This document shows positions 44,601 through 51,608 of a stretch of 64,000 nt of DNA, piece after piece. The position numbers and the translations under genes are program-made. Numbering within the stretch: position 1 is the first letter of the stretch; each line of letters opens with the position of its first letter. The notes below the pieces were generated by a model, which was not told the DNA's origin, searched no databases, and saw only the letters and a program-made list of their open reading frames with translations. Source of the DNA: Trichostrongylus colubriformis (lineage: Eukaryota > Nematoda > Chromadorea > Rhabditida > Trichostrongylidae); the NCBI GenBank assembly GCA_963978905.1, contig OZ022257.1, positions 26,799,274 through 26,863,273 of the forward strand, given 5' to 3'.

Positions 44601-47600
44601 GGTGGAGGACATGTAATAGGTTGGTAGATCAAGTACAGTGCTTTGAATAGTGATACATGCAGCTAGTACTGAGCATAGAATGAAATTCAGCAGCCTGTTT
44701 GAGAATTTTCATTTGGAGCATCAGCAGCTTTTCCTCTTAGGTGTGTTGCGAGTGTTCCGATTTCTAGAGGTCGGCACCGAATTGGGTCACCGCGCGCGGC
44801 GACGCTTCGCAAATTGTTCGGATGGTGGCGCGTCCTGCCGTCTGGGCTCTCCAAGATTTGCCTAAGCCTTTGTAGGGAGGAGCTTTGGCAGCGTATTTTT
44901 ACCTGTCTTTGCCTGATTGCAATCCGCCGCGCAGCCTGATCAGACCTCACCAGTCGGAACACTTGCACTCCACCCTTTCCTCCTTGATATTTTTGAGATC
45001 ATTCCTGAGTTTCATTTTCTGGATAAGGTTTCCTAAGGACGATTGCGTAAGCGCAATTTGCTACATGCTACCATGAAAGAGGTGTTTTAAGAACTCCTCC
45101 GTTTTGATTGTCATGTCTCCTGTGGACGTGAGCTCCACCGCATATGCCTCGGAATTTTGCATGGGATCGGCGAGCTGATTGTGCCTAGCATGGAAGGGCC
45201 GCGGAGTTCGACAGTCTGCGTGGAAGCACTCGTGGAGAAGTCCTTCTTGAAAACCGTTTTTATAGCAGAAGCAAAGATTGGTGTAATCTAAGTGAAGTCT
45301 TGAATAGTAGTGATGCCCTCTGCATGAACTCTGCTCACGGAGTGTCCTGAAAGTTCCCGAAAACAGCGAAAAAATGTTGCCACGATAATCTCACATCATT
45401 ATAGTTTTCAGTTTGTTTCCCTTTCTAATTTTTCTCAAGGTCTATTTTCAAGGAGTTTCGTCATTGGCGTGCGTATTTGGTCAGTGGGCGCCGCCGTTCT
45501 TCAGCGATTGCTCAAACAGCATACGATGTAGGTATTACGTGATTACATGTTTGTAGGTGGATGATGATGCCTTTTTACTCCATCTATAACAGAAGATGCA
45601 CAAGAAAAGTTATAAAATGAAGTTTTAGCCTTTTCCTTGAGCACTCAAAATTCTTTTTTAACTGTCAAAAGTATAAAAATAACCTAAAAGTTTGGAGAAA
45701 AAGCCACAGCATAAAGATAGAATACAAGGGCAGAATTAGACGTAGATCACAATGCCGTGAAGAGACAATATGCCACACGGCCGTAAGTTTGTTGGGGGAG
45801 TGCTATTCGCTTTTGTCAGTCAAGGAGTGAAGCCATTTGTTACTTCGTAAATTGTTGCTTGTCAACTGTTGTTCCTTGACACAGCTGCTTGATCGTTTCT
45901 CTTCGACAAGATTATTATATGAGAGTGAGAATATATATCAAGCACTTTTTGATTAGCCTGATCAGTACATGCGGACAGTACTTATTCAGCGTTAGAGATT
46001 GCTGGACGCCTTCGGGTTAGAGTCAAGCCTCGGTCGAGAAATCCTCGACAGTGGGTCGTATTGGGTCCGCTGGGAGGGGGGGTCGTAATCGTTGAGGTAG
46101 GCAGTGATCAACGGAGTTTCTCAGGCTGAGGGGTCAAAGTAAAGGAGGACATGTAATAAAACTGATTGACTGGGTTCGAACCAGAAACAAATTCAAATTA
46201 ATCATCATGAAAACCTCATGCGTGATGGGATCCACAACGAAGCCAACCAATGCCAATTACCCTTTTGTTGGTGTTGGTCCGCTGGCACCGAGACCACGTA
46301 CAGAGACACCTCCGGAATTCACTGATTAAACCGTGGGAAACGATATCTATCCACGGGTACCATCGTGGATGGATACTCCAGGAAGTGTGGGATGAAAAAA
46401 AAATTACCTGGTATGGACTTCCCACCACGATTGCAAGTACTACTTGATCTGGTGCTAGCGACCTACAATGTGGACCGAAAAGCGTTCACTGGGGATTCAA
46501 GATTTCCTCACTCACCCACCTTCTTGTTGGCCTTCTGAGAGCGGAATATGCGTACTGAAGGCGTAGCAGACACAATGGATCATTTTTTCGAAGGTTTAAG
46601 TTTAAGTTCTCGCAACTTCGGCGAAATAATTCTTCTCGACTAGTTTTCCTCTAATTAACTTCTTTCTTCGCGAAGATATGGCGTAGTCAAGGTGTCATTT
46701 GGTAGTGGCAACGTTGCAGACCAGGACCACAAAACTACACTCATACGGTTCAGTATGAAGGAATTTATGACCATTTGTAGTGAAACACTTCGAAATTTTT
46801 CAAAATTTTTCTCAACTAGATACCCATGTCGAACTACGCAACCATCAGTGAAGCCAAGCAGCAAATAGATTTGTCCAACGAAATTATCAAGAAAACATTT
46901 TGCAGTTTTTTGAAAAATTCTTATCAAGGAAACAGTTCACAGTACTTTGAAAGGTGGCGTTTCAAGTATTCAAAAAATGTCCCAATTTAGTATGCGGCGC
47001 AATAGATTGCATTGGATGGCTCCTACTTACTTTCTAACTTTTCTATTCCTGTTTTTCATCCTTTATCTCTACCCCATAGCTTGCATGACTATTGAGTCCT
47101 CCCCTTTGTCATCAGAGGACAGGCACATTACCCATGGTCGGCAGCGCTTTCGTTTCGGAATACAAGTATTGAATTTTGTTAGGCTCTTATTTCTTTTCAA
47201 CGCACTTTTTTCGGAATATCACTACTGAGTTCTGTGATTATTCTTTCTTTTATTTTGTCAGGAGTTTGACCTTAGTATTTTTTTAACTGTAGGCTCTTGA
47301 TTTCCTCGATGCGTACCTCGCGCTGGCTGGCTAGAGACCACAGAACTGGCGGAAACTGAAGGAGGGGGGTCGTATGAAGACCCTTGTTTTGGGAGAGGGG
47401 CGGTCGTATCTTTTAAAAATTTTCCTCGACGCAACGTTTTACCCTGCTCCAGCTTCTCCAAGAACTGTTCAAGGGCTAGCGGCAAAACCACAGATTGACA
47501 CTAAGAGGAAGCGTAAAAAGGAATCAGCTAGACCAGTTTTAGGATGCGCAGTATCATCAAAAAGAGCATCTGACACAACGATGGAGAGGGCCTCTACCAG

Positions 47601-48796
47601 GTAACTGATGATCTTAGAATTTGACATAGGTCTCTGCAGGCAATCGTTAAGAGCGATCTTCACTTACGTAGTTGTCGAATTCATCGAGTTCATACCTCAC
47701 GGTGGCCACTTCCAGAAATGACTGAAAGAGCTAAGATTTTGCTGTATAAAGTCCGACAGAGCCTCCCAACAGCTGTCGCATGAATGAATGGGAGAAAGTA
47801 TTCACCGTGGAAATGACGCACAATCCTCAGTACAGCTAGTTGCTTCAGAAAGTGCAGTGAAGAAGGGGTAGGCAGGTATAGTCCGAGTAACAGACATTCT
47901 CGTTGATCTCATGTGCACGCAAGTTGCCTCTTCCCAAAATTTGCGGTAGTTAATTGCCTCCGCAAGACACCACAAGTCACCTTTATCGATGAATAGGTCA
48001 AAATCAACTGTTGAATCAAATCGAAAATCGAGTCCAATCAGTCCAGCACAATTTTATATGCTGTGCTTCTTCCGCGTGCAGTTTCAAGCTTTGCCAGACG
48101 TAGGTGCATTTTTCAGCAGTAGTGGATGATGGCCTCTGTCGATGCAAATCTAAACCGGAGTCCTGAATTCGCGATTCCCGGCTTACTATTTAAAGGATTT
48201 TTAGCCTCATCTGCCCTATAGACGTTGCAGTCTGGGACTTTTCGCAGCAGGGGGTGTTTTCCACGCAATGTCGAAGTTTGCACACACTCAGGGTTCCCAT
48301 GGAGGAGACGTGGAAGGAACTAGACGTCAACTAGCCCGCGGTAATATCAGTCAAAAGAAACTTGAGGCTGGTATAGAGCCTGTATCGCTGCAAATGGAGG
48401 CTATTTCGAGCATCTTCTTGAATAATGTACATACTATTGTGATTTTCGGTGTGAAACAAACATGAAAAAACTTCTTTCCGTTCCAAAACGTGGTCGGTAG
48501 ACCATAGACCAATTATCAATAGCTACCATGTATGCATCCTAAGGCGTCAGAAGTAAAGCTGTGCTTTAAGCTTAGGGCATCGTGCCCTTCTCAACATGAG
48601 ATGCGCCGTAAATCGCTATTCACGCCAAGGTTTCTGCAGAAATTTTTCAGGCTTTTCACAATACCATAATGAACAATTGCAGATTCGTGTGAGGTACCTG
48701 CTCCACCGATTGGCATCACGTTGAGTGCCCACGGCTTGTTACCCAGCGATAGTACAGTGACGGCCACTTGCACGGAAGATATGAAAGTTTTCGTTG
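29591..48796 (+). CDS. Secreted multi-sushi (CCP) domain gene, partial
   Basis: Supported exons: 29591-29664 (start), 31086-31193, 31249-31323, 44509-44619, 45453-45531 and 48683-48796. The first encodes MWRSEHWCLLPNLLAIALL, a signal peptide. The others pair into sushi modules: DCPPPRAPDGVLLDAKPPY plus VSMTCTFGMWVPPFLGHC; CPTPQVPDRARL plus LACVFGQWAPPFFSDC; and SCEVPAPPIGITLSAHGLL. Each module is cut by an intron in phase 1 at the same Gly, a strong sign of homology. Sushi modules mediate extracellular protein binding. Linking exons (perhaps 31449-31491 and 34434 onward) and the 3' end are uncertain, and the third module lacks its second half. A BEL element, a Penelope fragment and other repeats lie in the introns. 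Some splits could mean two genes or pseudogenisation. Confidence 0.65.
31086..31323 (+). CDS. Sushi module 1 (two exons)
   Basis: Exon 31086-31193 (108 nt) and exon 31249-31323 (75 nt) are split by a 55-bp intron, with GT/AG at both borders and phase 1 throughout. Cysteines are at CPPP, ARCPG, MTCTFG and LGHC, with the Gly-x-Trp signature GMW, giving the four-cysteine CCP pattern. Confidence 0.8.
31580..32310. repeat. GC-rich block, probable interspersed repeat
   Basis: 32095-32310 is markedly GC-rich against its surroundings. The minus strand gives open frames in two registers (with LWRSRPHQGNPPLLRAARLL), a pattern more like a multicopy noncoding repeat than a gene. No RNA family (snRNA, SRP, RNase P) could be matched by eye. 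It lies inside the large sushi-gene intron. Confidence 0.35.
33288..33425 (+). CDS. Small putative secreted peptide ORF, copy 1 (45 aa)
   Basis: ATG 33288 opens a 45-codon frame: a hydrophobic signal-like N-terminus (MASFQFLTFYLSFF), then PCMTYD, LLSEDEHITHGRRRSRF and stop. The copy at 47016 aligns from the same ATG and keeps the hydrophobic N-terminus, the CMT triplet, SED, HITHGR and the basic tail. An inverted repeat (GCGCTCCAGCGCGATTGCCG and GCGGCGATCGCAGTGGAGCG, 33221-33282) lies just upstream. The family is unrecognised. It may be a secreted peptide gene pair or a repeated exon. Confidence 0.4.
   Translation: MASFQFLTFYLSFFPPLPCMTYDFKPFSLLSEDEHITHGRRRSRF
33462..33660 (+). repeat. tRNA-derived SINE-like repeat
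   Basis: GGTGTGGTGACAGGTGGCGC has an A-box-like TGGCGCA, and GGAGATCAAATCCCGCGCC a B-box-like T-arm, about 45 nt apart. A non-tRNA tail (TCGGCGAATTGGTACCAG, then CACTGACTTGTACATCGGCT) follows. This is the head-plus-body layout of a SINE. No flanking duplication was identified. Confidence 0.55.
34434..34530 (+). CDS. Possible linker exon of the sushi gene
   Basis: After an acceptor TGTTACAG at 34433, the frame beginning with a split codon reads VVDVYWAFNDTLPGLYTVE. Its phase (2) would match a tiny candidate exon at 31449-31491 and, if it ended at GATG/GTACAG, it could feed sushi module 2. The sequence looks coding but the family is unrecognised and the 3' border is a guess. Confidence 0.35.
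35058..35712 (-). pseudogene. Zinc-finger ORF downstream of env in the BEL element
   Basis: Two overlapping frames. 35712-35485 has a leucine-rich coiled-coil-like segment (VEALRDLKEQLALSFASL). 35588-35058 has Cys/His clusters CKRCLQPRYANNCG and CSFCSQDHNVLLC after an upstream FCSIED/TGRCC pair, giving repeated CxxC knuckles of the type seen in nematode gag-like proteins, then a basic tail. Its place 3' of env on the same strand suggests an accessory or relocated gag-type protein. The function is unknown. Confidence 0.6.
35773..37907 (-). pseudogene. Phlebovirus Gc-like envelope glycoprotein, interrupted
   Basis: Old, broken envelope gene of the BEL element. From 5' to 3' on the minus strand: an upstream Cys/Asn-rich part (37907-37754), the foldback insertion, a hydrophobic segment (ITVAVTFALVMLCGQALL), then a class II fusion-glycoprotein-like body with Cys patterns such as MGSCVGQTC and YPGYYGC, and a later GCYSC strip. 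C. elegans Cer7-type elements are reported to carry phlebovirus-derived env. Frames change at least twice and stops intervene, so no product is expected. Confidence 0.78.
37199..37743. mobile_element. MULE-like foldback element, 545 bp, 10-bp target duplication
   Basis: TCATTAGCAC occurs directly at 37189-37198 and 37744-37753. Between these, the ends are inverted: TTTGGCTCGTCCGGGCTGGC and GCCAGCCCGGACGAGCCAAA, starting G/C-rich (GGGAGACGGG against CACACACCC). A duplication of 9-10 bp with long G-starting TIRs fits Mutator-like elements, not Tc1/mariner. It splits the env frame of the BEL copy. No transposase is present. Confidence 0.85.
38287..39600 (-). pseudogene. BEL integrase remnant
   Basis: LYIRLYTCLTTRAVLLE (39204-39013) is a hallmark strip of the BEL integrase core. 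FWERWRIEYLTTLRE (38749-38513) and the following VRSVKILMPN/LWHRPMNKIYP strip (38469-38287) match the C-terminal domain that follows it. Stops separate the pieces. Confidence 0.85.
39660..40640 (-). pseudogene. BEL RNase H and integrase-linker remnant
   Basis: Frames with GIEWREFVSNEL and CLPRYIGP (40692-40270) match the end of the BEL RNase H region. 39942-39661 (SRFSSLTRALRTTARVAKTA) matches the linker before the integrase zinc-binding domain. Confidence 0.75.
40638..41600 (-). pseudogene. BEL reverse transcriptase remnant
   Basis: 41348-40638 is a continuous 236-aa frame with KALRIVFDASS, then motif A (TCDIEATQISL, catalytic Asp), the FKRVPFGAKPSP block and the YVDN catalytic box, in the standard RT order. 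Sequence to about 41600 carries the upstream pol linker (LFELEGMEISSE) in another frame. RT copies the element RNA. Upstream breaks make it nonfunctional. Confidence 0.9.
41840..42160 (-). pseudogene. BEL aspartic protease remnant
   Basis: The frame includes IELKLSS, MSGIGGS and QTEPVLTKGF, typical of the BEL retropepsin region between gag and RT. The homologous strip in the second copy is near 51714-51609. The active-site DTG/DSG box is not intact in this frame. Confidence 0.75.
42594..43585 (-). pseudogene. BEL gag (nucleocapsid-type), 5' truncated
   Basis: The helical N-terminal region (SIEQIESERN type) parallels the gag at 53.5 kb. 42944-42594 has MVETLKKKYGKNPPPDPSKS and a CCHC-like zinc-knuckle start, CVICERVGHPAW. 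Gag packages element RNA. The part before about 43585 is missing and the pieces lie in different frames. Confidence 0.8.
43586..44190 (+). mobile_element. Penelope-like element fragment with GIY-YIG domain
   Basis: From 43588 the plus frame reads KGVVYRISCRKCGADYIGET, then GRPLNVRIKGHLDG. This is the start of the GIY-YIG endonuclease that ends Penelope-like reverse transcriptases. Further on, KTLEALWIQFKDPK and a RKGECLTI-type strip (in another frame) match the usual PLE C-terminus. A 3' tail with CGCCGAAACGTCAGCCGATA follows. RT is absent: the copy is 5'-truncated exactly at the BEL gag junction. Frameshifts show it is dead. Confidence 0.82.
44509..44619 (+). CDS. Sushi module 2, first exon
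   Basis: 111 nt, acceptor TTTCAAG, donor ATAG/GTTGGT, phase 1 both ends. CPTPQVPDRARLTRQGPF, then ICDGGGHVIG, align with module 1 (CPPPRAPDGVLL, then GNGQIIG), with the intron at the same Gly. Confidence 0.75.
45063..45400 (-). pseudogene. Unrecognised coding-like frame antisense in the sushi intron
   Basis: With no initiating ATG, a minus-strand frame runs from about 45400 to the TAG at 45063. It contains RGHHYYSRLHLDYTNLCFCY, a Cys/His-rich GLLHECFHADCR strip and IKTEEFLKHLFHGSM. The amino-acid balance looks genuinely coding, and similar text continues after the stop (NLIQKMKLRNDLKNIKEER near 44990). The family is not recognised. It is likely a retroelement or gene fragment. Confidence 0.35.
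45453..45531 (+). CDS. Sushi module 2, second exon
   Basis: 79 nt after TATTTTCAAG, starting in phase 1 and ending at GTAG/GTATTA in phase 2. SSLACVFGQWAPPFFSDC matches module 1 SMTCTFGMWVPPFLGHC nearly residue for residue, with the GxW and last Cys conserved. Confidence 0.78.
45532..46946. other. No recognisable gene
   Basis: Open frames show no domain. A poly-G run lies at about 46076-46082. GGGTTCGAACC at about 46170 is a B-box-like word without any tRNA context. Confidence 0.35.
47016..47228 (+). CDS. Small putative secreted peptide ORF, copy 2 (70 aa)
   Basis: ATG 47016 aligns with the start of the 33288 copy. It encodes MAPTYFLTFLFLFFILYLY, PIACMTIESS, PLSSEDRHITHGRQRFRFG and a hydrophobic tail. 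The frame is open further up to ATG 46947, but homology to copy 1 begins at 47016. A signal peptide followed by a dibasic/arginine-rich segment suggests a secreted peptide. FRFG recalls RFamide peptides but lacks the following dibasic site, so no neuropeptide claim is made. Confidence 0.42.
   Translation: MAPTYFLTFLFLFFILYLYPIACMTIESSPLSSEDRHITHGRQRFRFGIQVLNFVRLLFLFNALFSEYHY
47258..47491 (-). CDS. Open frame shared with 21.58 kb, unrecognised
   Basis: The minus frame has LEQFLEKLEQGKTLRRGKFL, then KQGSSYDPPPSVSASSVVSS. The second part is homologous to 21578-21760. The overlapping plus strand has a lysine-rich frame (IDTKRKRKKESARPV) ending in a good donor CCAG/GTAACT at 47602, so the coding strand is not settled. 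It may be a gene exon or a fragment of an unnamed repeat. Confidence 0.35.
   Translation of the reverse strand: MVLPLALEQFLEKLEQGKTLRRGKFLKDTTAPLPKQGSSYDPPPSVSASSVVSSQPARGTHRGNQEPTVKKILRSNS
48683..48796 (+). CDS. Sushi module 3, first exon
   Basis: 114 nt, acceptor CAATTGCAG, donor GTTG/GTAAGT, phase 1 both ends. CEVPAPPIGITLSAHGLLPS, then TVTATCTEDMKVFVG, follows the module 1 and 2 pattern up to the same split Gly. No good second-half exon was found downstream. A weak candidate at 50818 (GFNEEVLTCA) hits a stop at once. Confidence 0.68.
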
Positions 48797-48945
48797 GTAA
48801 GTTGCTACGAAAAATCAGATTTCGTTGATAGAAATAGGATCATTTTATGGTATGGATGGTGATATATGGTACAGCACCGCTTTCCATAGATGAGCAGGAG
48901 TCACTGCGATCGCATGCATAGTATCTGTTTCGAATCCTCTAACAC

Positions 48946-50136
48946 GGAAAGCCCATCAGGTCATGGTGAGCTTTTTCAAAACGATTTTTTGCATTCTATA
49001 GGGTTACATACATGAAGCGAAAAACCGGTCTCAAATTTGACTAAATGGTTTTGAGGGGCAGAAAATGAGTGACAATAGTCGTTCAAAAAGGAACATTTTG
49101 ACAATGTCGCTGCAATGCTTTCCAGCTGCGGTGTTCAGTATATGCATATCTGAAGACTGTCTTTAAAACTACGCCAAAACTACTGCGAGCTGGGGAGGTG
49201 TGTTCGGGGCTCAAGTCCCTTGGAGGCTTTCGCTCTTGCATTTTCTTAACTTTCTTTGTCTAGCGCTATAATATTTGCGCACATACAAAATGACTGCACT
49301 TTTCGTCGCTGATGCACGAAAGTGACGTAATTCCCAAGCTTCCAGTGACTGAGGTGTTTGGACCTTTTGGCGCCCCTAGTACTCGTGCCAGGCGCTTTCC
49401 TGCTAAACTAGTGTGATATTCGTGCTCAGGAGACTCAACTAGCCCTAGATACAAAATACTATCCAAATCGAGATTTCCACCTAAACTCGAGACAGTGGGG
49501 TGGACATGGGCACACAGTCACTGCTCTACTTGTACACACGAACAACTTACAGCCTCGAGTGAATGCGATGGAGCATGTACAGAATCAACGCATTCCAAGT
49601 GAACTGCACCCAGTAACACCATTCTACGGCACAAGATAGCAAACATGTCCTTATATCGACTACCAAAATCCTTTCGTTGAGTGCTCTTTACCATGGCAGT
49701 AGCAGTAGCAGTAATTTTCCGAGTTTGGGTCCAAACCACGACTAGGCTGAAAACTTGTTCAGGGTAGTCCGACCTCCTGAGCATGAATATCACACGTACT
49801 TTGCGGGAAAACGCCTAGTTCCCTTGTTATGAGCGTTGGCAGGTACAAACCAGTCATTCGCTTAGTACGCAAAAATATTGGAGATAGCGGTTCCGTGGTG
49901 GAATAAAAATTGGTTTTGCACATATTTTGCACGTATGTTCTTATAAGGGCACAAATGGATGAAAACTAGAAAAATGCAAAAATTTGTCCTCAGTGGGGAT
50001 CGAACCATCAACCATTTTCTGGGCCCCTCGAAACCATTTAGCCGAATTTGAGACCGGTTTTTTGCTTCATGTATGTGAACCTATTAAAGGCAAGAAACCG
50101 TTTCGAAAAAGCTCACAATGACCTGATGGACTTTCC
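48946..50136. mobile_element. Large inverted-repeat element, about 1.19 kb
   Basis: The left arm GGAAAGCCCATCAGGTCATG, TTACATACATGAAGC and ACCGGTCTCAAATTTGACTA is repeated inverted at about 50010-50136 (CGAATTTGAGACCGGT, CATGTATGTGAACC, TGACCTGATGGACTTTCC). The right arm on the minus strand includes an A-box-like GGCTAAATGG and a B-box GGTTCGATCCCC. The family is shared with 22550-23886 and 18955-19085. No transposase is seen. Confidence 0.8.
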
Positions 50137-50773
50137 TTGTAAGTCACCGAATCTTTCAGACTTGCGTAGGAGGTAGTCGTAGGCTTGTTCTCGTAAGAAA
50201 TAGATAGCATGTTGAAATGACGTGAAGGTGCTGGAAGGAAATGCATTGTCAAGTGAATGCCGTTAAGAATTGTCATTTTGTCCTGTTTTTGATGAGGGAA
50301 GTTCGCTGTTGTTGGGGTTCGATGGAGATGGTCTCAGTGGAGAGTATATAAAGTTGGAATTAAATAATCGTCATCGCACAATCCAAATGGAGCATATAAG
50401 GCACATTGCAAAAGTTGAACAACATATTGTGAATTAACTATTTTTGGAGTATCGAGAAAAAAGTGTTGTAACCAGCTGGCTTGGAATTAGGAAAATTCAA
50501 GGAAGAAGAACCCTTTTGAATTGGATTGACACATAAGTGCTTCCATAGTAGACCATTTTGCGAATACGGAACGGATAGATCAAGGAAAATTGTGAGGGAT
50601 GAATAACACCATATGCAACTTCCTGCAAACAAGGAAGGGATCTCGTTCGGTGTGATTGGGTGCTATGACAGGCGCTTTTTTCTTGGCTTCATAATAGTCT
50701 TCGGCATGAAAGTGAGCAGAGGTTTGCTTTCGAATGAGACTCTTGGAGCGTATGCTGTCGAAAATTTTTATCA

Positions 50774-50803
50774 TTTTATTATTATTATTATTATTATTAC
50801 TAT
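50774..50803. repeat. ATT trinucleotide microsatellite
   Basis: About nine TTA/ATT units with one C interruption near the end. Confidence 0.9.
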
Positions 50804-51229
50804 TTTGCTAATTTTAGGCTTCAATGAAGAAGTTTTGACTTGCGCCTAATGCCGCTAATTATATCATGTCTCTAAAGAAAATCCTTGTGATCAAGTTTTG
50901 GAGATAGGGAGCAAATTAGACCTATCCTCAGCGAGCGATTACATGCGTAGTATGTTCGAGAACGACAAGAGATCTCACACTTCTCGTCCACATAGGAAAT
51001 CGACTCAAATATGTCGATCCACAAAACACCAATGAGGTGTTTCGTAACGAGCTACCCTGAAGTTTGGTAGATAAGTCCGCCCGCACGCGGTGTCGCGCAC
51101 GGCACATCCAGCTGGAAAGATGGAGGAAATCGAGGAAGCTGTGGTTGTATTGTATTAAAAACGAGTTTGTATTGTATCAATTATAGTGTTTATTAATATA
51201 AAAGCGAGCAGCAAGTAAAGTTGGGGTCG

Positions 51230-51450
51230 TACGAAAGATGAACACAGAAACTTCACAGCAGAAACTTCACAGCGACGATGGACTGGCAACGTCGTCTATC
51301 ACGACGATGCCAGTCCATCGTCGTCTCGTTGTCTGAGACGACGTTCTATACGGGCGTCCGTACTTATGATCCACAGGGTCAACGGCTTCACTAGATAGTA
51401 GGCCTCATTCGCTTCTTTTCCAACGTCCCGAGGAAGAGGTCGGTTTGCTC
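51230..51450 (+). repeat. LTR-like palindromic segment, inverted relative to 53.9 kb
   Basis: A hairpin of CGACGATGGACTGGCAACG and ACGATGCCAGTCCATCGTCG (51271-51325) is followed by TCGTCGTCTCGTTGTCTGAG and ACGACGTTCTATA. The reverse complement of 53930-54030 matches this run (TCGTCGTCTCATTGTCTCAG, then ACGACGTTCTATA), so the two ends of the BEL remnant are inverted, not direct, copies. Confidence 0.55.
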
Positions 51451-51537
51451 TCCTTACCTGTCTCCATCAGATAAATATATTATCATCTCTTCTATTCTGC
51501 CACATAATAAAATCCACTGAACCGCCACATTTATGGT

Positions 51538-51608
51538 GCATCGGTGGTTCAGTGGTAGAATGCTCGCCTGCCACGCGGGCGGCCTGGGTTCGTTTTCCGG
51601 CCGGGTGA
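51538..51608 (+). pseudogene. tRNA-Gly(GCC) pseudogene
   Basis: GCATCGGTGGTTCAGTGGTA, then GAATGCTCGCCTGCCACG, is the standard 5' half and anticodon arm (GCC) of eukaryotic tRNA-Gly. The T-arm is altered (GGGTTCGTTTTCC in place of GGGTTCGATTCCC). The 3' acceptor strand reads CCGGGTG and pairs with only about four of the seven bases of GCATCGG. The junction falls directly against the BEL protease remnant, so the 3' end was probably lost at the fusion. Confidence 0.85.

Noticed and set aside
46160..46185. B-box-like GGGTTCGAACC
   Set aside because: Isolated palindromic word with no A-box or cloverleaf.
47140..47165. RFamide neuropeptide (RFRFG)
   Set aside because: No dibasic cleavage site after the Gly and the partner copy lacks the Gly; coincidence is likely.
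50818..50850. Second half of sushi module 3 (GFNEEVLTCA)
   Set aside because: Correct phase and spacing, but a stop follows immediately and there is no Gly-x-Trp.
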